Made by a program: the position numbers and the translations under genes
Notes under the pieces: model-generated
Database searches by the model: none
The model's input: the letters and a program-made list of their open reading frames with translations, nothing else
What the model was told of the DNA's origin: nothing
NCBI GenBank assembly: GCA_026388615.1
Contig: JAPLJL010000210.1
Coordinates: 1-7,807, forward strand
Length of the DNA stretch: 7,807 nucleotides
Direction: 5' to 3'
Origin: Pseudomonadota bacterium
Lineage (GTDB): Bacteria > Desulfobacterota > JAPLJL01
Part shown: piece after piece, positions 1-6,422 of the stretch
Numbering within the stretch: position 1 is the first letter of the stretch
Layout: each line of letters starts with the position of its first letter

Positions 1-30
1 GCATTTGGGCTTGGGCATTTGAACTTTTAT

Positions 31-51
31 CCTATGCCCCATGCCCTATGC
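31..51. repeat. Three-unit heptamer array downstream of the FAD oxidoreductase gene
   Basis: Three head-to-tail 7-nt units (CCTATGC, CCCATGC, CCTATGC) lie seven bases beyond the stop codon at 58-60. The units resemble those at 4907-4927 and belong to the degenerate heptamer family seen in all spacers of the window. No convincing terminator is visible in bases 1-57, so the operon may continue beyond the left edge. Confidence 0.6.
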
Positions 52-57
52 TGCGGC

Positions 58-1539
58 TTACTCTTTAGGCCCGAACAATGCTCTCCACTGGTCAAGTATC
101 TCGGGCCCGATGACGGGCATCAGGGTCCGGATCGCCCCGAGGGAGGTTCCCAGGATCCCGGGAGCCATGACGCTCTGGCCGACGACATGAAATCCTTTGA
201 TCGGGGTTCGATGCAGTGCCGCCGTCCGAAATTTCTGTTTTACCGACCGCATTATCCCATAGGCTGAGCCTTCCGGGCTGGAGGCCAGGTCGCGTAACGT
301 CAGGGGCGTGAAGACGTCCAGCACCCGGGCATTTTCACAAGGTCCTAAAATTTTCCGGGATTCCTCCAGCAATTGCCGGGCTTCATTATTTTTCGCGGCT
401 TCATATTCCCCGTCGCGATGACCGGAAAAGGTGTTTTCCCATTGTTTCCACTGTTGGAAATCGCTGCGCCGGATCACGGTCAGAATGTTCCAGTCCGGTT
501 TGCCTGTACGTTTCAACTGGATGAAGGAAGCGTCTGATAAATCCTCGTTTTCCACCCGCAGGTTGTAAATGTTGTAAGGGACCGGGCCATGGTCCGACTC
601 GGGGATGCCGGCCTGCAGGCAGACGACCCCCGGGGTTTCTTCCAGGGCCTGGATTCTTCTCCGGTATTCCGGCAGGCAGGAGCCTTCCGGGATCAGGGCG
701 AGTGCGATTTTGGGGTGAACCGCCGCGACCACCAGGGGGGCCTGAAGCTCCCGTCCGGATTTGAAAGTTACGCCCTTTACGCTTTTATCCGCGAGCTTAA
801 GTTTCACCGCTTCCTCGCCGGTGATGATGGTTCCGCCCAGCTCCCGGAACCTTTCCGCGCAGATCTCGGCCATCCGCGCGCCGCTGCCCGAGATCCGCCA
901 GGAGGAGAGCAGGTAAGAAGCCAGGGCGGTGCTCCAGAGATACAGGGGGCATTTATCGGGGGGGACCCCCACGGAGGCCGTGATGACCGAAAGGACCTGG
1001 CGCAGCCGGCTGGAACAATTTATCTCCTTTAAGAAGCCGTTGACGGGATGGAAATCCTTTTTCAGGTCGAAGGTCATGGATCGGCCGGACAGGACATCCA
1101 GGGAAGACAGGCGCGCCGCGCTGAGGTTGACGATCTCGAGGACCTCGGTGATCTGCTTTTGCTCGGAGGGGAAGGCCGCCCGGAGGTGTTCGGCGAAGGC
1201 TTCCAGGCCCGCGGGCAGGTCAAAGACAAAATCGTCCAGATAATAGCGGTCGGTCACGCCTCCGGCGCCCAGCGGCTCCAGGGAGATTCCCGGCAGGATG
1301 CCTAAAAATTCAAAGATGCGATGCAGGGGCTGGCCGGGTCCCAAAGCGCCGAGATAATGGATACCGACTTCGCAGTCAAATCCCCGCCGGGTGTAACCGC
1401 GCATCAGGCCGCCGGCCAGTGGATTTTTTTCCGCCAGGGTCACCCGGTAGCCGAATTTAGCCAGGGTGATGGCCGCGGTCATTCCTCCGATCCCGGAGCC
1501 GATGACAATCGCTTTTTGGTCGGGAATTTGAGTAACCAT
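58..1539 (-). CDS. FAD-dependent oxidoreductase of the phytoene desaturase / retinol saturase (CrtI/RetSat-like) family
   Basis: This 493-residue flavoprotein belongs to the family that desaturates, saturates or isomerises conjugated polyenes and carotenoids. An N-terminal Rossmann dinucleotide motif GSGIGG (residues 14-19) is followed by the acidic ribose-binding Glu of LAEKN near residue 37 and by AGG at 42-44. GIHYLG (59-64) resembles the bacterial/eukaryotic RetSat branch more than classical CrtI. Residues 218-275 show the family's middle FAD-domain pattern (GSGARMAEICAERF, then LGGTI and a VVAAVHP strand). The C-terminal FAD-closing motif HVVGQSVMAPGILGTSLGA spans about 451-469. The length is normal for the family. 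The ATG overlaps the upstream ketosynthase stop as TAATG, indicating translational coupling. The substrate cannot be read from sequence. The context suggests an acyl or polyene chain made by the neighbouring ketosynthase and ACPs rather than a plain carotenoid, because no phytoene synthase is visible. Family call firm; reaction uncertain. Confidence 0.88.
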   Translation of the reverse strand: MVTQIPDQKAIVIGSGIGGMTAAITLAKFGYRVTLAEKNPLAGGLMRGYTRRGFDCEVGIHYLGALGPGQPLHRIFEFLGILPGISLEPLGAGGVTDRYYLDDFVFDLPAGLEAFAEHLRAAFPSEQKQITEVLEIVNLSAARLSSLDVLSGRSMTFDLKKDFHPVNGFLKEINCSSRLRQVLSVITASVGVPPDKCPLYLWSTALASYLLSSWRISGSGARMAEICAERFRELGGTIITGEEAVKLKLADKSVKGVTFKSGRELQAPLVVAAVHPKIALALIPEGSCLPEYRRRIQALEETPGVVCLQAGIPESDHGPVPYNIYNLRVENEDLSDASFIQLKRTGKPDWNILTVIRRSDFQQWKQWENTFSGHRDGEYEAAKNNEARQLLEESRKILGPCENARVLDVFTPLTLRDLASSPEGSAYGIMRSVKQKFRTAALHRTPIKGFHVVGQSVMAPGILGTSLGAIRTLMPVIGPEILDQWRALFGPKE

Positions 1540-3710
1540 TAACCCCGCGCTTCCATGGCGGTGATCTGGGGTCCCAATCCTAAAATCAGGATCCCCTTTT
1601 TCTCCAGGACCAGATCTTCGGCGCCGGTCAGGGAACGGGGGATTTTTCCATTCGCGATCAGCCGGACCGCCAGGACCGAAGCGATGGCGGCCGCCGCCGC
1701 ATATTGGCCGGTATAGCGCCGGTAATCGATCACGGGACCGGGAAAACCGGTGAGGGACAAAAAAATATTCATCTGTTCCCGGGCCCGGGCGTCATCGGCC
1801 CCGGGGATCCCGGCAAAAAGCACGCCGTATTTTCCCCGGATTATTTCCAGACCCCCCAAAGCGGAAACCAGGGATGCCATGGCGGCCCCGGCATTATGAC
1901 CGGAGGAAAAAAACAATGACTTCATTCTGGTTCCGGACTCTGCTTCCGCGGGGGTGACAATTAACGCCCCGCCTCCGTCTGACGCGACGGCATCGCCGGC
2001 TACCGAGGCATCGAGCCGGGGGGAAAAGAGCGGATGGGTTTCCTCCGCGCCCAGCACGATGCTGAATTTGCCCGCGGGTGAGAACAGGCTGGCCATGAGC
2101 AGGGCCTGTTCAAAGGAGTAATCGCCGCAGGCGGCGGTCAGGTTGGCGCCGGTGGCCTGAAACCATAAGGCGACTTGCCCGGCCGGGGCGTTATGAACCG
2201 ATCCGATAAAGTCCGTGGGGCTGGACGAACTCTCCTTGGTTTCAAAAAGCTTCATCAGGAAATCGTAGGTTTCCGATAAGGGGCCCCAGGCCGTTCCGAA
2301 AAATACCGCGGCGGGATTTTCTTTGAGGGCGGCGTCAAGCTGCGCCGCGGCCGCCAGCGACAACGCCAGGCGCGGAAGGCGCTTGAGCCTCCGGATCGCG
2401 CGGACCGGCAGGTCTTTCACAATTTCCTCGTCCCTCAGCATTCCCGCCGCGGAATTTCCCGAGATGAATTTATCCAGGGTGGGATTAATGCCCCCGGCTC
2501 CGGTCAGGCAGGAAGATCCCCGGACCCTCAGGGCCGGGAGCGCGAAATTCCTGGAAGCGGACGTTGTTTCACCGGGTGCCGTGATCACCAGGGCCGCGTT
2601 ATTTCCTCCAAAGCCGAAAGAGTTTGAGAGCAGACGATGGAGGGGGCGGAAATGAGGCTGGGGCCGGGGTGAGATGCCGATCCGGGGATCGGCTTCCCGG
2701 AAGCCGGCATTCGCCGGGACGATTCCCTGCTCGAGGCCCAAAGCGCACACCGCGGCATCAATGGCCCCGGCGGCGCCGAGGGAATGACCGGTCATGCCCT
2801 TGAGGGAGGATAATTCCGGAATGGTCTTTCCAAAAAGCTTTTTGATCGCGGTGGTCTCGGCCGCGTCATTATCAATGGTGCCGGTCCCGTGAAGATTGAT
2901 GTAGTCGATATCCTCAATGGCCAGGCCGGCATCAATGATGGCCTCCCGCATCGCGGTGAAAGCCCCCGCCCCATCCGGACGGGGAGCGGTGGCATGGTAG
3001 GCGTCGCAGGAAAGCCCGCCCCCGGCCAGGCGGGCGATGGCGTTTTCCGGGGCCGGCCCGGCCCCGACCAGCAAAAGCATGGCCGCGCCCTCTCCCAGGG
3101 ACATGCCGGCGCGGTTTTTATCGAGCGGACGGGCTCCCTGGGGGTCCAGTAATTGGAGTGAATTGAAACCGAAATAAGTAAACCGGCACAGCCCATCCGC
3201 CCCCCCGGCCAGGACCCGGAGCGCGATCCCGCTGCGGATGAGCGCCAGGCCGAAAATCAGGGCCGCCGCGCCGCTCGAACACGCGGTCGAAATCGTGAAC
3301 GCGGGTCCGGGGCATTTCAGTTCCCGGGCCAGGCAGGTCGCGACCGTGCCGGCCCCATGCCAGCGGTAGGCATCGGGGTGAGGGTTTTTCTCCCGTAATA
3401 ACAGTTCGGTTTTCGGCATGCCGCCGGTGGTGACGCCGATCACGATGGCATCCGGAGGCGTGTTTTCCCGGGCCAGGGCTTCCCGGGCGGCCCGGAGGGC
3501 TAAGGCATGGGTGCGGGGAAGGTCGGGGTCGAGACCGAGGCCGGGATCAGGATGGATTTCACCGGCCGGGAAGGGATTGGCAACCGGAAACAGGCTTAAG
3601 GGCCGGAGGCCGCTTTTCGCGGTTCTGATGGCTTCGAGATTTTCCTGGACACCGGTTCCGACGGGGCTGATGATCCCTATACCAGTAATAAAAACATTGG
3701 CAAAGGTCAT
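1539..3710 (-). CDS. Two-domain beta-ketoacyl-ACP synthase: active FabF-like half fused to a degenerate ketosynthase-like half
   Basis: This protein of 723 residues is about twice a normal FabF. Residues 1-380 form a complete KAS II-type condensing enzyme. The start FITGIGIISPVG is canonical. The nucleophile is Cys144 in STACSSG, the first His is 274 in NLHGTGT, Lys304 and His309 lie in LKGMTGHSLGAAGA, and the closing glycine-rich motif is SNSFGFGGNNAAL (362-374). It should catalyse decarboxylative Claisen condensation on ACP-bound chains. Residues about 390-723 look like a second thiolase-fold unit of the Ketoacyl-synt_2 type: VHNAPAGQVAL (505-515), AACGDYSFEQAL (526-537), ASDGGGALIV (576-585) and a GQYAAAAAIAS helix (668-678). 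This half lacks the HGTGT and KxxGH motifs, so it is probably a non-condensing partner analogous to a chain-length factor. The gene starts 7 nt after ACP-1 stops, without a clear Shine-Dalgarno sequence, suggesting coupling. Domain calls strong; the C-terminal role is inferred. Confidence 0.9.
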   Translation of the reverse strand: MTFANVFITGIGIISPVGTGVQENLEAIRTAKSGLRPLSLFPVANPFPAGEIHPDPGLGLDPDLPRTHALALRAAREALARENTPPDAIVIGVTTGGMPKTELLLREKNPHPDAYRWHGAGTVATCLARELKCPGPAFTISTACSSGAAALIFGLALIRSGIALRVLAGGADGLCRFTYFGFNSLQLLDPQGARPLDKNRAGMSLGEGAAMLLLVGAGPAPENAIARLAGGGLSCDAYHATAPRPDGAGAFTAMREAIIDAGLAIEDIDYINLHGTGTIDNDAAETTAIKKLFGKTIPELSSLKGMTGHSLGAAGAIDAAVCALGLEQGIVPANAGFREADPRIGISPRPQPHFRPLHRLLSNSFGFGGNNAALVITAPGETTSASRNFALPALRVRGSSCLTGAGGINPTLDKFISGNSAAGMLRDEEIVKDLPVRAIRRLKRLPRLALSLAAAAQLDAALKENPAAVFFGTAWGPLSETYDFLMKLFETKESSSSPTDFIGSVHNAPAGQVALWFQATGANLTAACGDYSFEQALLMASLFSPAGKFSIVLGAEETHPLFSPRLDASVAGDAVASDGGGALIVTPAEAESGTRMKSLFFSSGHNAGAAMASLVSALGGLEIIRGKYGVLFAGIPGADDARAREQMNIFLSLTGFPGPVIDYRRYTGQYAAAAAIASVLAVRLIANGKIPRSLTGAEDLVLEKKGILILGLGPQITAMEARG

Positions 3711-3717
3711 CTACTGC

Positions 3718-3975
3718 TTATTGGGTGCGGTGCGCGGCGATGTATTCGGCCAGGGATTTTAAATTGGCAAAAACTTGCTTGCCGACTTCCTTGCTGTCGA
3801 TTTTCACCCCGTAGTCCTGCTCGATCATGACGACCAGCTCGAGGATATCAATGGAATCAATGCCTAACTCTCCTCCGACCAGGGGGGCATTAATATCAAT
3901 GCTGTCCGGGTTGACCTCCGGGAGGTTTATCGTCTCGACCAGTTTTTTCTTGAGTTCGGCGATCAGTGCTTCCAT
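3718..3975 (-). CDS. Acyl carrier protein (ACP-1)
   Basis: An 85-residue acidic carrier protein of the PP-binding family. The 4'-phosphopantetheine attachment site is Ser41 in ELGIDSIDILELV, followed by the usual helix and a VKIDSKEV loop. N- and C-terminal lengths match free-standing type II ACPs. It sits directly before the ketosynthase (7-nt gap) and 21 nt after ACP-2. The upstream region has only a weak purine-rich AGAGAAA as ribosome binding site. The dedicated position implies it carries the chain extended by the neighbouring ketosynthase rather than serving general fatty acid synthesis, but that is inference from context. Confidence 0.93.
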   Translation of the reverse strand: MEALIAELKKKLVETINLPEVNPDSIDINAPLVGGELGIDSIDILELVVMIEQDYGVKIDSKEVGKQVFANLKSLAEYIAAHRTQ

Positions 3976-3996
3976 CAGATTTCTCTGCGGGACGGG

Positions 3997-4272
3997 TCAG
4001 GCCTTCTTTTTTTTCAGGATATATTCCGCGATCAGCCGGATATTGGTCAGGTTGGGGTAATCTTCCTCGTCAATGACGACCCCGCATTCATCCTGGAGGA
4101 CCAGGACTACGGTCGTGAGCTCCATGCTGTCAATCCCCAATTCATCCACCAGGTTGAGATCGATATCAAAGGTTTCGCTGGTTATATCCTCCAATTGCAG
4201 CTCGGAGATAAGAACTTGAGCGACCTTTAGGGCCATGGCTTTTAAATCTTTATTTAAAGCGGTTTTTCCCAT
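3997..4272 (-). CDS. Acyl carrier protein (ACP-2), first gene of the operon
   Basis: A 91-residue PP-binding protein with attachment Ser49 in ELGIDSMELTTVV. It ends in a lysine-rich tail, YILKKKKA. It differs substantially from ACP-1 outside the GIDS core: a longer N-terminal helix KALNKDL-type start, DECGVVIDEEDYPNL after helix II, and a different C-terminus. The two ACPs therefore look like distinct partners, for example starter versus extender or different tailoring enzymes, rather than a recent duplication. The start is supported by a clear AAGGAG Shine-Dalgarno at 4281-4286, 8 nt from ATG. A consensus-like promoter lies about 80 nt upstream, making this the operon's leading gene. Confidence 0.92.
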   Translation of the reverse strand: MGKTALNKDLKAMALKVAQVLISELQLEDITSETFDIDLNLVDELGIDSMELTTVVLVLQDECGVVIDEEDYPNLTNIRLIAEYILKKKKA

Positions 4273-4280
4273 TACTTCGT

Positions 4281-4286
4281 CTCCTT
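4281..4286 (-). promoter_or_regulatory. Shine-Dalgarno sequence of ACP-2
   Basis: Read on the minus strand this is AAGGAG, 8 nt from the ATG at 4272. It is the only strong ribosome binding site in the four-gene operon, which fits entry of ribosomes at ACP-2 and coupling or weaker initiation downstream. Confidence 0.8.
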
Positions 4287-4358
4287 GAATTCCCGTCGTC
4301 CTTATCTTTCCGGCAACTTGATGATGTGATTTTAAGATTGCCCTTTCATAAAATGTTG

Positions 4359-4386
4359 ATTATAGGGGTTTAGAATATTTTTTCAA
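4359..4386 (-). promoter_or_regulatory. Sigma-70-type promoter of the ACP/ketosynthase operon
   Basis: On the minus strand TTGAAA (4381-4386) and a perfect TATAAT (4359-4364) are separated by 16 bp. The flanking DNA is AT-rich, unlike the GC-rich genes. The predicted start is near 4352, giving an untranslated leader of about 80 nt before ACP-2. An imperfect palindrome, CCGGAAGGCTTCGG (4390-4403), lies just upstream of the -35 element and could be an operator, though this is weak. The promoter argues that the operon is transcribed independently of the radical SAM gene 650 bp upstream. Confidence 0.65.
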
Positions 4387-4467
4387 ATCCCGGAAGGCTT
4401 CGGATGATATCGGCTTCGCCGCCCGATCTGAAAACCAAAGAAACCAAAATATGGGAATGTTTTTTCT

Positions 4468-4491
4468 GTGGTCTGCGGTCGTTACTACCTA
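4468..4491. repeat. 24-bp direct repeat, copy 1
   Basis: An exact 24-bp match to 4886-4909, starting GTGGTCTGCGG and ending TTACTACCTA, 418 bp apart in the same orientation. It has no coding role. Confidence 0.75.
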
Positions 4492-4583
4492 ACAAATCGC
4501 GGCATTTATTCTTTTTTTGGGGTGGTTTTTTAATCCTTCGAAGCAGCATTGCTGCGAAGAATGGACGCTGCCCCTTACTTTGC

Positions 4584-4617
4584 AGCTTTTTTCTTTTTTT
4601 GGGGGAAGGTTTCGCTC
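4584..4617 (+). repeat. Partial third copy of the AGC-T6-C-T7-G5 element
   Basis: The segment AGC, six T, C, seven T, five G, AAGG and then a CGCTC end matches 6626-6660 with one indel and about two substitutions, in the same orientation. It is also the outer end of the large inverted repeat arm at 4791-4825, where it is inverted. Just before it, GCTGC (4567-4571) and GCAGC (4582-4586) form a short stem leading into the T-run, like a weak plus-strand terminator, but no plus-strand gene ends here. Confidence 0.6.
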
Positions 4618-4633
4618 CTCGCACTCTTTTAGG

Positions 4634-4661
4634 CGTAAGGCGTAAAACGTGAGACGTAAAG
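4634..4661. repeat. Four-unit heptamer array
   Basis: Four contiguous 7-nt units: CGTAAGG, CGTAAAA, CGTGAGA and CGTAAAG. Their complement is the same unit type as the TCTYACG array at 6739-6780, in opposite orientation. Confidence 0.7.
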
Positions 4662-4720
4662 GGTTGGCAATCAAAAACAAATGTTTGGTGTTGGTTTTTA
4701 AAGAAGCCCGGCTTCCGGCC

Positions 4721-4753
4721 CCGCTTCCAGCCCGTAGACCCTACAGGTCGGAG
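4721..4753. repeat. 33-bp dispersed repeat, copy 1
   Basis: Thirty of 33 bases match 7059-7091 in direct orientation. The core is CGCTTCCAGCCCGTAG followed by CTACAGG and CGGAG. GTAG/CTAC makes it partly self-complementary. Confidence 0.65.
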
Positions 4754-4790
4754 ACCGCCCTGGATTTCGTGATCGCGGAAATTGTGAGGG

Positions 4791-4885
4791 GAGCGGGACC
4801 TTCCCCCCAAAAAAAGAAAAAAGCTACATCGAGATTGCTTCGCCTGTCTCTCGCAATGACAGATTTAAGCGGCGGTCGGCGGTCG
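4791..4885. repeat. Left arm of a 95-bp inverted repeat bracketing the radical SAM gene
   Basis: Aligned by eye, this 95-bp segment is the reverse complement of 6567-6660 with one single-base indel (near 4843) and one substitution (near 4849). The first 52 bases are identical. It contains the A7GA6 tract (4809-4822), the GAGATTGCTTCG / CTCGCAATGACA motif common to many dispersed bacterial repeats, and a GGCGGTC tandem at the inner end. The arm lies 39 bp past the radical SAM stop codon. Confidence 0.85.
4809..4860 (-). terminator. Possible terminator of the radical SAM gene within the inverted repeat arm
   Basis: On the minus strand, ATTGC and GCAAT (or CGAGA and TCTCG) can pair. A T6-C-T7 tract follows about 12-14 nt later. 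This is downstream of the radical SAM stop in the right orientation. The stem is short and separated from the T-run, so it is weak as an intrinsic terminator. Confidence 0.3.
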
Positions 4886-4909
4886 GTGGTCTGCGGTCGT
4901 TACTACCTA
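4886..4909. repeat. 24-bp direct repeat, copy 2
   Basis: Exact copy of 4468-4491. It continues directly from the inverted repeat arm and runs into the heptamer array that covers the radical SAM stop codon. Confidence 0.75.
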
Positions 4910-4927
4910 TGACCCATGACCCATCAC
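4907..4927. repeat. Three-unit heptamer array overlapping the radical SAM stop codon
   Basis: Units are CTATGAC, CCATGAC and CCATCAC. The stop codon of the radical SAM gene (4924-4926) is inside the third unit, so the end of the reading frame is set by repeat sequence. Confidence 0.7.
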
Positions 4928-6408
4928 CTTTTTTTGGAAAAATAATCGTTGATTTCCCCGTAGAGATCCCGGAGCTTTTCCGCCGGCACGGCGCAGAAGC
5001 TGAAGGGGTTCTCGGTGAAGTGGATCTTTTCCAGGTCGGCGAGCGGCCCCGCGTATTCCTCCCGCTTTTTCAGGTCGTCATAAAGGGCCGAGCCCGGGAG
5101 GGGGCAGTAGAGGCTCACGCAGACCTTGTCGAGCTTCAGGCTCCGGGCCAGGGTGAACGTCATCTCGATGTCCTCGCGGGTTTCCCCCGGGATGCCGATC
5201 ATGAAAAATCCCGAGACCTTGACGTGTTTTTGGGCGAGGCGGACGGCGGCTTTGATTTTTTCCAGGTCGATTCCCTTCCGGAGGGTCGCGAGGCTCCGCG
5301 GGGAGCCGGACTCGATCCCGAAATCCACCTGGACCAGTCCCGCCGCTTTCTCGGCCCGGATTTCCGCTTCATCGATCCGGTCCACCCGGGTGTTGTACTG
5401 CCACTTGATCTTCAACCCCTGCCTGCGGATTTCCGCCGTGAATTCCCCCGCCCAGGCGGGATCGAGGTTCAGGATGCTGTCCTTGAACCAGATCCCCTCG
5501 AGGGAATATTTTTCCCGGAGCCCGGCCATTTCCCGGACCACCCGCGCCGGGCTCTTGATCCGGAACTTCCTGCCCATGGTCAGGTGGACGGCGCAGAAGG
5601 AGCATTGATAAGGACAGCCCCGGGAAACCAGCATGGAAATCCCGCGGAGGCCCCGCAGGCTTTCGTTGTATTGCACGTATTTTTCCACCGGGAAGGCGTC
5701 GTAGTCGGGCAGGGGGAGGAAATCCAGACAATCGATATTCCCTCCCTTGTTCGGGAGCGCGGCACAATCAATATTCCCTCCCCCTTGAGGGGGGAGGGAG
5801 AGGGTGGGGGTGACGATTTGTTCTTTCACCCTCCCCTTCATCCCCCCTGGCCGGTTTTGCCCGGCTCGGGCAGGCTCCCCTCGGGGGAGGGGAGATTTTA
5901 AAAGGTGTTCTCGGGAAGATTTCGAAAGGAGTCCCGGGATCCCGTCCGGCTCCGCCCCCGCCAGCAGGGCCGCGAGGGCCGTTTCCCCCTCGCCCCGGAC
6001 GATGAAATCGATATTTTCGTCCGCCAGGCAGGTTTCCGGCGACACAGTCGGGTGCGCCCCGCCGGCGATCACGGTTGTTTCCGGCCGGGCCTGCTTCACG
6101 ATCCGGGCCAGGCGCCGGGCCGCGGGAAAAAGCGGGGTCATCGCCCCGATCCCGACCCGGGCCGGGGATTTTTCGCGGAGGATTTCCGGAAGCTTTTCCT
6201 CGGGGATGCCGAGGCCGACCAGGTCCAGCACCTCCGTCCGGAAGCCCTGGCCTTTCAGCCAGGCGGCGAGCGCGGCCAGGCCGAGCGGGGGTTCAAAAGG
6301 GTGAATATACATGTTCCCGCCCGCGATCCAGCCGCCGAAGCGCTCGCGCCGGTCCGCGAGCTCACCCGGGGTGAAATAGGGAGGATTGATCAGTAATAAA
6401 TCAAGCAT
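4924..6408 (-). CDS. B12-binding-domain radical SAM protein carrying a repeat-encoded insert
   Basis: A 494-residue protein. Residues 1-150 resemble the cobalamin-binding Rossmann fold of this class (LLLINPPYF at 4-12, PPLGLAALAAWL at 40-51, VIAGGAHPTVSP at 113-124, VRGEGETAL at 137-145). The classical DxHxxG cobalamin ligand is not seen, which is common in this group. The radical SAM core starts with RGCPYQCSFC, where Cys265, Cys269 and Cys272 would bind the 4Fe-4S cluster. It continues with FGIESGSP (363-370) and MIGIPGET (403-410). Such enzymes perform methylations, cyclisations or other C-C chemistry; the substrate here is unknown. Residues about 170-226, between the domains, are low-complexity Pro/Gly/Arg-rich and come from an inserted palindromic repeat. 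The AAGGA before ATG (6409-6413) has zero spacing, so initiation may be poor or differently placed, though LLLINPP is the usual N-terminus. It is 650 bp upstream of the ACP operon on the same strand, so functional linkage is plausible but not shown. Confidence 0.87.
   Translation of the reverse strand: MLDLLLINPPYFTPGELADRRERFGGWIAGGNMYIHPFEPPLGLAALAAWLKGQGFRTEVLDLVGLGIPEEKLPEILREKSPARVGIGAMTPLFPAARRLARIVKQARPETTVIAGGAHPTVSPETCLADENIDFIVRGEGETALAALLAGAEPDGIPGLLSKSSREHLLKSPLPRGEPARAGQNRPGGMKGRVKEQIVTPTLSLPPQGGGNIDCAALPNKGGNIDCLDFLPLPDYDAFPVEKYVQYNESLRGLRGISMLVSRGCPYQCSFCAVHLTMGRKFRIKSPARVVREMAGLREKYSLEGIWFKDSILNLDPAWAGEFTAEIRRQGLKIKWQYNTRVDRIDEAEIRAEKAAGLVQVDFGIESGSPRSLATLRKGIDLEKIKAAVRLAQKHVKVSGFFMIGIPGETREDIEMTFTLARSLKLDKVCVSLYCPLPGSALYDDLKKREEYAGPLADLEKIHFTENPFSFCAVPAEKLRDLYGEINDYFSKKR
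5729..5782 (-). repeat. Pair of 18-bp direct repeats (36-bp period) inside the radical SAM gene
   Basis: Bases 5729-5746 and 5765-5782 differ at one position and are 36 bp apart, exactly 12 codons. They encode GGNIDC twice (residues 210-215 and 222-227). The second copy is also the border of the palindromic insert, so the duplication may have arisen with the insertion or mark a second truncated element. Confidence 0.7.
5768..5895. repeat. Palindromic repeat element inserted in frame in the radical SAM gene
   Basis: Two arms of a C-rich/G-rich element face each other. The left arm runs from AATATTCCCTCCC through TTGAGGGGGGAGGG to GGTGGGGGTGA. The right arm runs from TCACCCTCCCC to CTCCCCTCGGGGGAGGGGA. 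A loop containing GACGATTTG lies between them. The right arm also holds GCCGG/CCGGC and GCCCGGCTCGGGC palindromes. This style of element is widespread between genes in several anaerobic phyla (from general knowledge). Here it is read as coding sequence: roughly PRGEPARAGQNRPGG and then TPTLSLPPQGGG, with no stop or frameshift. Confidence 0.75.
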
Positions 6409-6422
6409 TCCTTGATCCGTTA

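Larger units (their letters stand above)
4273..4923. other. 650-bp gene-free, repeat-filled spacer between the radical SAM gene and ACP-2
   Basis: No credible gene is present; open frames here translate into repeat-derived sequence with no family features. From low to high coordinate it holds the ACP-2 leader and promoter, a 24-bp direct-repeat copy, a hairpin around 4533-4557 (CTTCG...CAGC with GCTGCGAAG), a partial copy of the T6CT7 element, a heptamer array, a 33-bp segment repeated at 7059-7091, one arm of the large inverted repeat, the second 24-bp copy, and a heptamer array touching the radical SAM stop. Confidence 0.7.

Noticed and set aside
58..4272. Naming the operon a ladderane or aryl polyene cluster outright
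   Set aside because: Only a subset of the expected gene types is present, and no diagnostic enzyme can be confirmed from the window.
4567..4600. Plus-strand intrinsic terminator (GCTGC/GCAGC stem with T-run)
   Set aside because: The stem is only 5 bp and no plus-strand gene or promoter precedes it; treated as part of the dispersed repeat.
4370..4912. Several open frames of 63-146 codons in the spacer
   Set aside because: They translate the repeats and T/A tracts in various frames and show no domain, start signal or conservation cue.
4909..5901. Plus-strand open frame of 330 codons
   Set aside because: It is antisense to the radical SAM gene, Pro/Gly/Arg-rich without family motifs, and arises from GC-rich codon positions of the true gene.
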